Shown: positions 36,772-45,610 of the stretch, piece after piece | Layout of the letters: each line of letters opens with the position of its first letter | Numbering within the stretch: position 1 is the stretch's first letter | Assembly (NCBI GenBank): GCA_003241485.1 | Contig: QFQD01000007.1 | Span: forward strand, 43,628 to 107,627 | Length of the DNA stretch: 64,000 bases | Source: Ancylobacter novellus | Lineage (GTDB): Bacteria; Pseudomonadota; Alphaproteobacteria; Rhizobiales; Xanthobacteraceae | Direction: 5' to 3' | Notes under the pieces: generated by a model | The model's input: only the letters and a program-made list of their open reading frames with translations | What the model was told of the DNA's origin: nothing | Database searches by the model: none | Program-made: the position numbers and the translations under genes

Positions 36772-38268
36772 TCAGAACCGCGGAATGTCAGGGAAAGGCA
36801 GCTTGCCGCCCGACACATGCATCTTGCCCAGTTCCGCGCAGCGGTGCAGCACCGGGAACACCTTGCCGGGGTTGAGCAGCGCCTCGGGATCGAAGGCGCA
36901 TTTCAGCCGCTGCTGATGGGCGAGGTCGGTCTCATTGAACATGGATGGCATGAGGTCGCGCTTTTCCACGCCGACGCCATGCTCGCCGGTCAGTACGCCG
37001 CCGACCTCGACGCACAGCAGCAATATGTCCGCACCGAAGGCTTCGGCCTTTTCAAGCTCGCCGGGCTTGTTGGCGTCGTAGCAGATCAGCGGGTGCAGGT
37101 TGCCATCGCCGGCATGAAAGACGTTGCCGCATTTCAGGCCGTACTTCTCCGACATCTGCTCCATGCGGCGCAGCACCTCGGGCAGGGCCTTGCGCGGGAT
37201 GGTGCCGTCCATGCAGAGATAATCCGGCGAAATGCGCCCCACCGCCGGAAACGCCGCCTTGCGCCCGGCCCAGAAGGCGACGCGCTCGGCCTCGCTGGTG
37301 GAGGCGCGCAGCGTCATGCAGCCGAGCCCGTTGCCGATCTCCGCCACGCGGTCGATGAGGTGGTTCACCTCCGCCTCAGGCCCGTCCAGCTCGACGATCA
37401 GCAGCGCCTCGACATCGAGCGGATAGCCCGCGCCGAGAAAGGCCTCGGCGGCGTGGACCATCATGCGGTCCATCATCTCCATGCCGCCGGGAATGATGCC
37501 GGCGGCGATGATGGCGGCGACGCAGGCGCCCGCCGCCTCGGAGGAGGGGAAGCCGAGCAGCACCGCGCGCGCCGTCTCCGGCTTCTTCAGAATGCGCACC
37601 GTGACCTCGGTGACGACGCCGAGCAGCCCTTCCGAGCCGACGATGAGGCCGAGCAGATCCAGCCCGCCGGAATCGAGGTGCTTGCCCCCTAGGCGGATGA
37701 TCTCGCCGGTGATCAGCACCATCTCGACGCCGAGCACATTATTGGTCGTCAGCCCGTATTTCAGGCAGTGCACGCCGCCGGAATTCTCGCCGACATTGCC
37801 GCCAATCGTGCAGGCGATCTGCGAGGAGGGGTCCGGGGCGTAGTAGAAGCCTTCATGCGCCACCGCCGTGGTGATGCCGAGATTGGTGACGCCCGGCTGG
37901 GCGACCACGGTGCGGTTGTCGAAATCGATGTCGAGGATGCGGTTGAACTTGCCCATGCCGAGCAGGATGCCGTCTTCCAGCGGCAGCGCGCCGCCTGACA
38001 GCGAGGTGCCCGCCCCGCGCGGCACCACCGGAATGCCGTTCGCATTGGCATAAGCGAGCACCTTGGAGACCTGCTCGGTGGTGGAGGGCAGCACGACCAC
38101 CAGCGGCAGCTGGCGATAGGCGGTGACACCGTCACTCTCGAAGGGACGCATCTCCGTCTCGGTGTCGATGACGCCTTCGCCGGGAACGATCGCGCGCAGC
38201 GCCGCGACGATCTCGCGGCGGCGGGCGAGCACGTCGGCCTTTGGCGCCGGCATGACGAGACCGGACAT
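36772..38268 (-). CDS. glcD: Glycolate oxidase subunit GlcD (FAD-linked oxidase)
   Basis: Main catalytic FAD subunit of glycolate oxidase, 498 residues. The FAD-binding-4 domain shows VVLPSTTEQVSKVLAYAN, VVPRGAGTSLSGGALP and CTIGGNVGENSGGVHCLKYG; the C-terminal FAD-oxidase domain has CGNVFHAGDGNLHP and ends TGEHGVGVEKRDLM followed by FDPEALLNPGKVFP. The start codon has the strong ribosome site GAGGAGG. It is the first gene of the minus-strand glc operon; a 215-bp gap separates it from a divergent small gene. A TGGT-N11-ACCA pair (38340-38358) upstream is a possible but weak regulator site. Confidence 0.95.
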   Translation of the reverse strand: MSGLVMPAPKADVLARRREIVAALRAIVPGEGVIDTETEMRPFESDGVTAYRQLPLVVVLPSTTEQVSKVLAYANANGIPVVPRGAGTSLSGGALPLEDGILLGMGKFNRILDIDFDNRTVVAQPGVTNLGITTAVAHEGFYYAPDPSSQIACTIGGNVGENSGGVHCLKYGLTTNNVLGVEMVLITGEIIRLGGKHLDSGGLDLLGLIVGSEGLLGVVTEVTVRILKKPETARAVLLGFPSSEAAGACVAAIIAAGIIPGGMEMMDRMMVHAAEAFLGAGYPLDVEALLIVELDGPEAEVNHLIDRVAEIGNGLGCMTLRASTSEAERVAFWAGRKAAFPAVGRISPDYLCMDGTIPRKALPEVLRRMEQMSEKYGLKCGNVFHAGDGNLHPLICYDANKPGELEKAEAFGADILLLCVEVGGVLTGEHGVGVEKRDLMPSMFNETDLAHQQRLKCAFDPEALLNPGKVFPVLHRCAELGKMHVSGGKLPFPDIPRF

Positions 38269-38483
38269 GGCGTTCCTCCTCTTCCCGAAACGGCTCTTTG
38301 CTTTCGAGCCATTCTAGGGAAAAGCCATTACCGCGCCTATGGTAAAAAAACTAGACCAATGGCGGAGGCGAGCGTGTGCTCCCGTCGGTCGCCGGCACCC
38401 TTGCGCAGCGTCAAGGCGGGCCACATGTCGACGGGCATAGAAATGTCGGTGGAAACTACCCGGCCCGGACAAGGGAGGCCCGC

Positions 38484-38882
38484 ATGAACGACGTCGCCGC
38501 CATCGCGCTCCAGCGCATCCGCCTGCATCTCGCCCGTTCCAAGGCGTTTCCCGACGGCAGCGCCCGGCACGGCTACGAATTCGTCGCCCCGCTGGACGCG
38601 CGCGGCCATATCGATCTGGAAGGCTGGAAGAGCTGGCGCGACGCCTGCAGCGTCACCCGCTTCTGGGGCAATGACGCGCCGGAAAACGGCAGGCTCGTGC
38701 ACCGCGCCGGTGGCGCGGGCGGGTCGACCTGGGTGTTCGATTATGAGGCGGGCACCGATGATGACGACGAGGCCGGCTATCGCTTCGCCGACCACGCCTT
38801 CACGCCGGGTGAATATGTCTCCCTGCGCGACGAGGACGGCGAGTTGCACACTTTCGTGGTGTTCTCGGTCGTCCCCGCCTGA
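38484..38882 (+). CDS. Conserved-looking hypothetical protein
   Basis: A 132-residue acidic protein that I do not assign to a family. It has a helical N-terminus (IALQRIRLHLARSKAFPDGSA), a segment DARGHIDLEGWKSWRDACSVTRFW, and a C-terminal beta-rich part (YRFADHAFTPGEYVSLRDE, then LHTFVVFSVVPA). No signal peptide or membrane helix. The gene is well supported by AAGGGAGG at 38471-38478, six nt before ATG 38484. It is divergent from glcD and ends 12 nt before the convergent secreted hydrolase. Confidence 0.75.
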   Translation: MNDVAAIALQRIRLHLARSKAFPDGSARHGYEFVAPLDARGHIDLEGWKSWRDACSVTRFWGNDAPENGRLVHRAGGAGGSTWVFDYEAGTDDDDEAGYRFADHAFTPGEYVSLRDEDGELHTFVVFSVVPA

Positions 38883-38894
38883 GCGCGGGCGCCC

Positions 38895-39614
38895 TTAGTT
38901 CGGGGTGCGCACGACAGCGGGAACGGCGGTCGCCGTGCCGGGGGCTGCGGCGGTTTCCGTCGGTGCCGTCACGGCGGCGGTGGGCGCCGCCGCCTGCGGC
39001 GCGGGGGCCGGGCGACGCACCGGCTGGCGAACCGGCGCCTCGATCATGGCGATCACGCGCTGGTGCAGGTTCGCGGCCTTCTCGATGTTGAAGTGGCTGA
39101 GCGAGCCCTGGCCGGTGAGGTCGATATTGTCGACGCGCGGACCGGACACCGCCTTGCCGGAGCCGCCGGCCTGATAATAGTTCACCACCTTGCCGATCTT
39201 GGCGGAGGCGGTGGTGGGGGTCACCGGATCGAAGGTGACGACGAGCGGCACGGGCACGCCGGCGCCGCTGACCTTGTTGCCCATATAGACCGCGGCGTCG
39301 GCGCCGAGCGAATGGCCGATGATGATGACCGGGGTCGGACGGCGCTTGCCGGCGGCGGCGTCTTCCACCGCGACGGCGCTCAGGGTCTGCCAGTCGACAT
39401 AGGAATGCACGGTCGCCTTGATGCCGCGCGCGTTCAGCTTGGTGGCGAGATCATCCATGCCGAAGGAGAAGATGTTGGCGAGGCCACGCAGCAGATAGAC
39501 GCGTACCTGCGGCGGCTTGCGCGTCTGCGCCTCGGCTGAAGTGGAGAGGGTCGCGGCGAGTGCCAGAGCGACGACGGCGATGACGCTAAAACCCAGAGCC
39601 CGCGCGAACTTCAT
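38895..39614 (-). CDS. Secreted alpha/beta-hydrolase-like protein
   Basis: A 239-residue exported protein. The signal peptide spans about residues 1-30 (MKFARALGFSVIAVVALALA, cleavage likely after AEA). The lipase-type nucleophile motif GHSLGAD is clear, in the context PVIIIGHSLGADAAVYMGNK; possible acid and base residues are FDPVTP and SLSHFNI. The last 45 residues are Ala/Pro/Thr-rich and probably disordered. ATG 39614 is preferred over ATG 39647 because it gives a clean signal peptide and has GGGA upstream. The substrate is unknown. Confidence 0.75.
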   Translation of the reverse strand: MKFARALGFSVIAVVALALAATLSTSAEAQTRKPPQVRVYLLRGLANIFSFGMDDLATKLNARGIKATVHSYVDWQTLSAVAVEDAAAGKRRPTPVIIIGHSLGADAAVYMGNKVSGAGVPVPLVVTFDPVTPTTASAKIGKVVNYYQAGGSGKAVSGPRVDNIDLTGQGSLSHFNIEKAANLHQRVIAMIEAPVRQPVRRPAPAPQAAAPTAAVTAPTETAAAPGTATAVPAVVRTPN

Positions 39615-39676
39615 GTGATGAATCCCGAAAAGACTGACTACCTTCATGCATCTGCCATGTTCGGCAACGCAAACGA

Positions 39677-39704
39677 ATTATAATGCGCCCCCGCTTCCGC
39701 CAAA
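39677..39704 (-). promoter_or_regulatory. Candidate promoter of the secreted hydrolase gene
   Basis: On the minus strand a perfect -10 box TATAAT (39677-39682) is preceded at 16 bp by TTTGGC (39699-39704), about 60 bp upstream of the start. The -35 match is weak. The same AT-rich patch also contains TATAAT on the plus strand, so it could serve the DUF3422 gene instead. Confidence 0.35.
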
Positions 39705-39913
39705 TGGCTGATGCGAATGGGCAACAGCTGCCTTCCGACCTCACCGAAGGGCAGGAACGCGGCTGCGGCAGGTGGGCGCGCCGGTCTTGCCAGCCCGCTT
39801 GCCGCATGCAACCCACTTGGGCCGTCTGCGGTTCCAGCGCGGATGTCCGCCAGCGATAAAAGGTCGTGCCGGAAGAGGCGTCGTGTCGTCCGGGCGACGA
39901 GGGAGCAGGTGTC

Positions 39914-41257
39914 GTGACGTCGAATGCCAGTGGATCCCAAGCCCCGGCTTTGCCGAAGGTGCGCGCCTTCTACGATCACCCGCTGCGCGCGCCCGTGCTT
40001 GCCGAGCTTCATGCGCGACCCTTCGTGCCGGTCTCGACACCGGCGCGCCTCCTCCATGTCGCCTTTCTCGTCGACCGCGAGCAGGCCAAGGCCGACCGTG
40101 CGGCCTTCGCCGCGCTGTGCGCGTCGCGCGGCCAGTCCGGGCCGGGCCGCGAGGCCAAGCAGCACCGCGTGAGCTTCGGCGGCGCGGTCGTGCGCTGGGA
40201 GCGCCACGCCGAGTTCACCACATACACCTGGGAACTGCCGGCCGAGGACCTGGTCGAGGGCGGGCTGCCCTTCCATCCCTCATCGAGCGCGCTGGCCGAT
40301 ACGCTGCTGCAGGTACCCCAGCCGGGGCCGCTGCTGGTGGCGGTGGATCTGCAGCTCGTTACCGACACGGCCGACGCGCTGCCGCTCGACCGGCTGTTCG
40401 ACCGCGCCAGCCTCGCGCGCTCGGATGTGGAGGACGGCTTTGCGGAGATCGCCACCGACTTCCAGCCTGATCCTTCCGGCTTCGTGCGCATTCTCGTGCG
40501 CGACCGCGGCATGACGCCGGACGCCGCCGGCGCGCTGGTCCAGCGCGTGCTGGAGATCGAGACCTATCGCACGCTCGCCCTGCTCGGGCTGCCGGAGGCG
40601 CAGCGCCTTGCCCCCACCGTGGCACGCATCGAGAACCAGCTCGGTGCGCTGACCGAGGAGATGCGTCAGACAGAGGGGCTGGCGGCGAACAACAAGCTGC
40701 TGGATGCGCTCACCTCGCTCGCCTCCGAGCTGGAGGCGGATGCGGCGGCCTCGCTGTTCCGCTTCGGCGCGACGCGCGCCTATGAGGAGATCGTCAATGC
40801 GCGCCTGCGCGCCATCGGCGAGCGGACCATTTCGGGCTATCCCACCTGGCAGCAATTCCTGCTGCGCCGGCTGCAGCCGGCGATGCGCACCTGCCAGGCG
40901 ATCGAGCAGCGCCAGGCCAATCTGTCGGTCAAGCTCACCAGCGCGGCGAATCTGCTGCGCACCCGCGTCGATGTCGAGCTGGAACAGCAGAACCGCGACC
41001 TGCTGCGCAGCATGAACAAGCGGGCACGGCTGCAGCTGCGCCTGCAGCAGACGGTCGAAGGCCTGTCGGTGGCCGCCATCTCCTATTACGTGATCAGCCT
41101 GCTGCACTATGTGCTGGAGGGGCTGCACGCGCGCGGCGAGGCGGCGGGGATCCATTACGACGTCGGCACCGCCACTGCGGCGGCCGTGCCCTTCGTCGCG
41201 CTGGCGATCTGGCTGGTGATGCGGCGGATCCGCAAGGGGCATTTCGACGAGGAGTAG
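39914..41257 (+). CDS. DUF3422 family membrane protein
   Basis: A 447-residue protein of family DUF3422, common in alpha- and betaproteobacteria and of unknown function. The N-terminal domain starts with YDHPLRAPVLAELHARPF and LHVAFLVDREQ, then long helices rich in Glu/Gln/Leu. Two hydrophobic helices lie near the C-terminus (about residues 390-412 and 425-440), ending in a basic RRIRKGHFDEE. GTG 39914 is chosen because GGGAG lies nine nt upstream; the frame is open for 16 more codons. Single gene. Confidence 0.85.
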   Translation: MTSNASGSQAPALPKVRAFYDHPLRAPVLAELHARPFVPVSTPARLLHVAFLVDREQAKADRAAFAALCASRGQSGPGREAKQHRVSFGGAVVRWERHAEFTTYTWELPAEDLVEGGLPFHPSSSALADTLLQVPQPGPLLVAVDLQLVTDTADALPLDRLFDRASLARSDVEDGFAEIATDFQPDPSGFVRILVRDRGMTPDAAGALVQRVLEIETYRTLALLGLPEAQRLAPTVARIENQLGALTEEMRQTEGLAANNKLLDALTSLASELEADAAASLFRFGATRAYEEIVNARLRAIGERTISGYPTWQQFLLRRLQPAMRTCQAIEQRQANLSVKLTSAANLLRTRVDVELEQQNRDLLRSMNKRARLQLRLQQTVEGLSVAAISYYVISLLHYVLEGLHARGEAAGIHYDVGTATAAAVPFVALAIWLVMRRIRKGHFDEE

Positions 41258-41291
41258 ATCTCCTCGCCGCATCGTTACGCCGGACGCTCCG

Positions 41292-42371
41292 CTACTGTGC
41301 GAAGGTCCCGGTCGAGGGCGCCGGGGCGCCGATCCACTGCGTATCGCTATTATCCGGCGCCGGGGTCGGCGTTGTCGCGGCCGCCGGTGTGAGGGGCTTG
41401 GCCGCCTGTGCCGGTGCCGGTGCCGCGGCGGCGGGGGCCGCTGCGGGCTGGGCGGACGGTGCGACCCGCACGGCGGTTGGCGTGGTGGTTGCCGCCGGGC
41501 GCGCCGCTGCCGGCGCGCTGCTCTGGGCCGGCTTCGGGCGCGCCTGCTGGGCGGGGCGCTGGCGGGCGGGGCGGTCGGCGGTTGCCGCGCCCTGGGGGTC
41601 GAAGCCGACATAGACGACATATTTGTCCAGCGTCGCCGCATCGGGGCGCGGGAAATTCACGTCGTCGGCGACGAGGCCGAAGTCAACCTGCAGTACATTG
41701 GGGCCGATCTCGACCGGCACCGAATAGAACTTGGTCCACACCGATTCCGGCACCGGGCCTTCCTTCACCACGGCGAGGCGGATCGGCACGTTGACCTTGC
41801 CGGGACCGCCCTTGGCGCCGAGCAGCACGCGGCCCTGAATGCCGACGCGCATATTCATCTCGGGCGAGGTATAGCGGCACTCGCGGGCGAACTGGCCGAG
41901 CGTCGCCTGATAGCGAATGCCGCCCTCGGCGCCGCCTTCCGTCACCTGCCAGGACCCCGCCCCGCCCCGCACCTGAATCGGCGGGCAGGCGAAATCCGAG
42001 ACGTCGGACGGCTGGGCGCCGGTCGCGGCATTCTGGGAGCCGACCACATCCACCGTCGACGCCGTCTGGCTCGCCGCCGCTTGCCGCGTGGCGGGGGCGG
42101 TCCGCGCCGCGGCGCTGTTGCCGCCGGTGGGGGCGACCGTCGTGGTCTGCATCTCCGAGCCGAAGGCGCCCTGTCCACCGGCATCGCCCGAGCCCATCGG
42201 CCCTTCGAGGCCGTTGCCGCCGCCTATGCCGCCGCCGCAACCCGCCAGCAGCAGCGCCAGCGCGGGGATGGCAAGGAGCGCGGGCAAGCCGTGCCGCGCC
42301 GGGCCCGGACTGGACCCACCCGCAGATCGACCTTCGCCACCGTTTCGGTACCGCAGTTCAGCACGACGCAT
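41292..42371 (-). CDS. Hypothetical lipoprotein with Ala/Pro-rich tail
   Basis: A 359-residue predicted lipoprotein. A long basic N-terminal region leads to a hydrophobic stretch and the lipobox LLAGC (Cys45), followed by a Gly-rich linker. The central domain (about 140-265) has two cysteines (FACPP and ARECRY) and beta-type segments (GIQGRVLLGAKGG, then YVVYVGFDPQG). The last 90 residues are Ala/Pro/Thr-rich and may cross the periplasm or bind peptidoglycan. ATG 42371 is preferred over ATG 42407 because of GGGAG seven nt upstream. Function unknown. Confidence 0.72.
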   Translation of the reverse strand: MRRAELRYRNGGEGRSAGGSSPGPARHGLPALLAIPALALLLAGCGGGIGGGNGLEGPMGSGDAGGQGAFGSEMQTTTVAPTGGNSAAARTAPATRQAAASQTASTVDVVGSQNAATGAQPSDVSDFACPPIQVRGGAGSWQVTEGGAEGGIRYQATLGQFARECRYTSPEMNMRVGIQGRVLLGAKGGPGKVNVPIRLAVVKEGPVPESVWTKFYSVPVEIGPNVLQVDFGLVADDVNFPRPDAATLDKYVVYVGFDPQGAATADRPARQRPAQQARPKPAQSSAPAAARPAATTTPTAVRVAPSAQPAAAPAAAAPAPAQAAKPLTPAAATTPTPAPDNSDTQWIGAPAPSTGTFAQ

Positions 42372-42499
42372 ACGCACACTCCCGCCCAAGGCTGACAAGG
42401 ACGTCACATCTCCCCGATCAGGTCGTGAGGCGGGGATCGTTCCGTTCGGCGTTTCTTGACCGGCGGCCCTTATAGCAGGGCAATGCGGGCGGGGGGAAC

Positions 42500-42526
42500 A
42501 TCGTGCGCGGGCTTCCCGCGCACGAT
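42500..42526 (-). terminator. Strong hairpin downstream of the M16 peptidase pair
   Basis: A perfect 12-bp inverted repeat, ATCGTGCGCGGG and CCCGCGCACGAT, with a 3-nt loop lies 25 nt after the stop of the second M16 gene on the minus strand. There is no T run, so it may block 3' exonucleases or act with Rho instead of as a classical terminator. Confidence 0.5.
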
Positions 42527-42551
42527 TCGCGGCTGCAAGCCGGTCGGCCGA

Positions 42552-43958
42552 TCAGCCGCCGTTCGGCACGAGGCCGTTCGGCTTGCCGACAAGGCTGAAC
42601 AGCAGCGCCGGGTTTTCCCGCAGCCGCCCGGCGACCCGCTTGACGTCATCCAGCGTCACGGCGGCGACCAGTTGGTTGCGCACGTCGATATAGTCGATGC
42701 CGAGATTGTCGATCTGGATCTGAAGCAGCTGGGAGGCGACCTTGGCAGAGCTGTCGAAACGGAGCGCAAAGGAGCCGATCAGATAGCTCTTGGCGTCGTC
42801 CAGCTCCTCCTGGCTCGGGCCGTCGGTCAGGAGCTTGAGATATTCGGCGCGGATCAGGTCGATGGATTCGCCCGTCCGGTCGTTCTTCGTCGCCGTGCCG
42901 CCGAGGATCAGCGCCGCATGGTCGAGCGGGGCGAGGTGGCTGTAGACCGAATAGGCGAGGCCGCGCTTCTCGCGCACTTCCTTGAACAGCCGCGAGGAAA
43001 ACGCCGAACCGCCCAGAATGTGGTTCAGCACGAAGGCGGGGATGAAGTCCGGGTCGTTGCGCTTCAGGCCGATGCCGCCGAAGATCACCGAGGTCTGCGG
43101 AACGTCGAGTTCCTTGACTTCCGTCGCGCCGAGGCCCTGCGGCACCACGTCCGGCACCGGGGTCAGCTCGGCCTTGGCCGGCAGCGCACCGAAGATCTTG
43201 TCGAGAGCGGGGGCCAGCTGCTCCGCCGAGATGTCGCCGACCACCGCGATCTTGAGGTTGTCACGCGCCATGGTGCGCTTGGCGAAGCTGGCGAGGTCAT
43301 CGCGGGTGATGGCCGGCACGCTTTCCAGCGTGCCCGAAACCGGCCGGCCATAGGGATGGTTCGGGAACGCCTTGGCGGACCAGCCCAGGCTCGCCAGCGT
43401 CGAGGGATCGTTGAGCCGGCGGCGCAGTCCCGCGAGCTGGCCCTGGCGGATGCGCTCCACCGCCTCGTCGTCGAAGCGCGGCTCGTTCACAGAGAGGCGC
43501 AGCAACTCGAAGGCCGGTTCGATATTCTCCGAAAGGGTGCGCAGCGAGCCGCCGACCATGTCGCGCGAGGCATCGAAGCGCAGTTCGATCGCCTTTTCCG
43601 CCATCCGGTCCTGGAAGGCGCGGGCATCGAGATCGCCGGCGCCCTCGTCGAGCAGCGAGGCGGTGAGGCTGCCGACGCCGGGCTTGTCCGCCGGGTCCTG
43701 CGCGGCGCCGCCCATGAAGCCGATCTCCATCGCCACCAGCGGCAAAGTGGTGTCGTGCACCAGCCAGGCCTCGATCCCGCCGGGGCTGACCACGCGCTGG
43801 ATGCGCGTCGTCTGGGACTGGGCGGGCGTGACAGGCGCGAGAGCGATGGTCATGACAGTCAGAACCGCGGCAAGGAGGGGTTGGGCTCGGCGAAACAGAG
43901 ACGGCGAGGAGCGGCGTGTGTCGAGGCGGCGGAGCGCGCCGCGCCGGGCGCCGCTCAT
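42552..43958 (-). CDS. M16 family peptidase-like subunit lacking the zinc motif
   Basis: Exported M16 (pitrilysin/processing-peptidase) homologue of 468 residues, with an N-terminal hydrophobic signal region (about residues 25-48). The position of the HxxEH zinc motif reads VGSLTASLLDEGAG, so the metal ligands are absent, while the rest of the fold (the RRRLNDPSTLASLGWSAKAFPNHPYG segment) is kept. Such proteins usually pair with an active M16 subunit, as in mitochondrial processing peptidase and bacterial two-subunit M16B enzymes. It overlaps the active subunit gene by 4 nt (43955-43958), consistent with equal expression as a heterodimer in the periplasm. Confidence 0.9.
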   Translation of the reverse strand: MSGARRGALRRLDTRRSSPSLFRRAQPLLAAVLTVMTIALAPVTPAQSQTTRIQRVVSPGGIEAWLVHDTTLPLVAMEIGFMGGAAQDPADKPGVGSLTASLLDEGAGDLDARAFQDRMAEKAIELRFDASRDMVGGSLRTLSENIEPAFELLRLSVNEPRFDDEAVERIRQGQLAGLRRRLNDPSTLASLGWSAKAFPNHPYGRPVSGTLESVPAITRDDLASFAKRTMARDNLKIAVVGDISAEQLAPALDKIFGALPAKAELTPVPDVVPQGLGATEVKELDVPQTSVIFGGIGLKRNDPDFIPAFVLNHILGGSAFSSRLFKEVREKRGLAYSVYSHLAPLDHAALILGGTATKNDRTGESIDLIRAEYLKLLTDGPSQEELDDAKSYLIGSFALRFDSSAKVASQLLQIQIDNLGIDYIDVRNQLVAAVTLDDVKRVAGRLRENPALLFSLVGKPNGLVPNGG

Positions 43959-45340
43959 GAGCGCTTCTCCGGCGTCGTGGCGGTGGCCGGCGAGGGCTTC
44001 ACCGGCAGCAGCTCGCTGGTCACGGCCCGCGCGGGCACGAGATAGCGCCGCGCCGCGTCGCGCACCTGCTCGGCGGTGACGGTCTTGACCATGTCCGGCC
44101 AGATCTTCACGTCTTCCGGCGTCGAGCCGGTGGTCAGCGCGGCGCCGTAAATGCGGGCGAGCGTTGCCTGATTGTCCTGCGCATAGATCGCCTCGGCCAC
44201 GAGGCGGGTCTTGGCGCGCTCCAGCTCGTCGGCGGCCGGGCCGTTCTTGGCGAGATCGCCGATGGCCTCGTCGAGCGCGGCTTCCAGCGCTTCCATCGTC
44301 ACTTCCGGACGCGGCGTGGCGGAGATGCCGAAGCGCGTGGCGTCCAGCGCGGTCGACTGGTACCAGGCGCCGGCATTGGCCGCGAGACCCTTCTCGACCA
44401 CGAGAGTGCGGTAAAGTCGGCCGGTGGAGCCGCCGCCGAGAACCTGCGACAGCACGTCGAGCGCCACGCTCTCCTCCTTCGCCTGGCGATAGGACGGCAC
44501 CAGATAGGCGCGCGAGAGGTTCGGCTGGCCGACACGCGGATCGGACAGCACCAGCCGGCGCTCGGCGCGCGGGGTGGGCTCGGCCGGGCGCACGCGCTCG
44601 GCGGTCTCGGCGCGGCGCTCCACCTTGCCATAGGTCGCCTCGGCGAGCTTCTTCACCTCGTCCGGCTCGACATCGCCGGCCACCACGAGGATGGCGTTGT
44701 TGGGCGTGTAGAAGCGGCGATAGAAGGCGAGCGCGTCCTCGCGGTTGAGCTGCTTGATCTCGTCTTCCCAGCCGATGATCGGGTGACCATAGGGGTGGTT
44801 GACATACATAGCCGCCTGCGCCGCTTCGGAGAGCTGCGAGGACGGGTCGTTGTCCGTGCGCATGCGCCGCTCTTCCAGCACCACGTCGCGCTCGGGCAGC
44901 ACAACCTCGTCGGTGAGCACGAGCCCGGTCATGCGGTCGGCCTCGAACTCCATCACCGTGCCGAGGTGCTCCTTGGCGACGCGCTGGAAATAGGCGGTGT
45001 AGTCCTGCGAGGTGAAGGCGTTCTCCTGGCCGCCGAGCTTACCGACAACCTGCGAGAACTCGCCGGCCGGGTGAGTCGCGGTGCCCTTGAACATCAGGTG
45101 CTCGAGGAAATGGGCAATGCCGGACTTGCCCGGCTGCTCGTCGGCGGAACCGACGCGGTACCACACCATATGGGTGACGACGGGGGCGCGATGATCGGGC
45201 ACGACCACCACTTCCATGCCGTTGTCGAGGGTGAAGGAGGCGACATCCGCCGCCTGCGCGGCCTTGGTCGAGGCGAGGGAGGCGGCGATCAGCATCACGG
45301 CGGACATCAGCTTTCCAGTCGACAGGGTTCGAGACGCCAT
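43955..45340 (-). CDS. M16 family zinc metallopeptidase, active subunit
   Basis: Exported zinc peptidase of 461 residues with a signal peptide (about 1-31, ending KAAQA). The inverted zinc motif HFLEH (His77, Glu80, His81) is intact in GIAHFLEHLMFKGT; a further Glu ligand is expected near VMEFEADRM. The second domain has LVVEKGLAANAGAWY and AGDVEPDEV segments. It probably forms a heterodimer with the inactive partner encoded next. ATG 45340 is used; GTG 45349, three codons upstream, is an alternative. A 261-nt gap separates it from the exported protein upstream. Confidence 0.92.
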   Translation of the reverse strand: MASRTLSTGKLMSAVMLIAASLASTKAAQAADVASFTLDNGMEVVVVPDHRAPVVTHMVWYRVGSADEQPGKSGIAHFLEHLMFKGTATHPAGEFSQVVGKLGGQENAFTSQDYTAYFQRVAKEHLGTVMEFEADRMTGLVLTDEVVLPERDVVLEERRMRTDNDPSSQLSEAAQAAMYVNHPYGHPIIGWEDEIKQLNREDALAFYRRFYTPNNAILVVAGDVEPDEVKKLAEATYGKVERRAETAERVRPAEPTPRAERRLVLSDPRVGQPNLSRAYLVPSYRQAKEESVALDVLSQVLGGGSTGRLYRTLVVEKGLAANAGAWYQSTALDATRFGISATPRPEVTMEALEAALDEAIGDLAKNGPAADELERAKTRLVAEAIYAQDNQATLARIYGAALTTGSTPEDVKIWPDMVKTVTAEQVRDAARRYLVPARAVTSELLPVKPSPATATTPEKRS

Positions 45341-45610
45341 TCCGGTCACATTATCCGTTTTGTCGCCCCGATATAGGGACGGCGCTTTGAAACGGCCACA
45401 CGACCGGCGACAGCCATGTCGCCGCCGTGGGAACGGGCCGCAGGAAAGGCCGCGATACGCCGGGGGGCGTCACGCGGCGATAAAGGCGCGACAAGAGAGG
45501 CAGGGAAGATCGGATTCGGCCCGCCTTGCCGGTAGTCTGCCACAGAAAAGGCGGCGCGGCGGCGGGCCCGGGGTCAATCCCGTGTGAGCGCGAAGCCGCG
45601 CCCCGTGGCA

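Noticed and set aside
38340..38358. TGGT-N11-ACCA as a GntR-type operator before glcD
   Set aside because: The half-sites are only four bases and the spacing does not match the usual GntR or FadR operator, so it is not listed as a feature.
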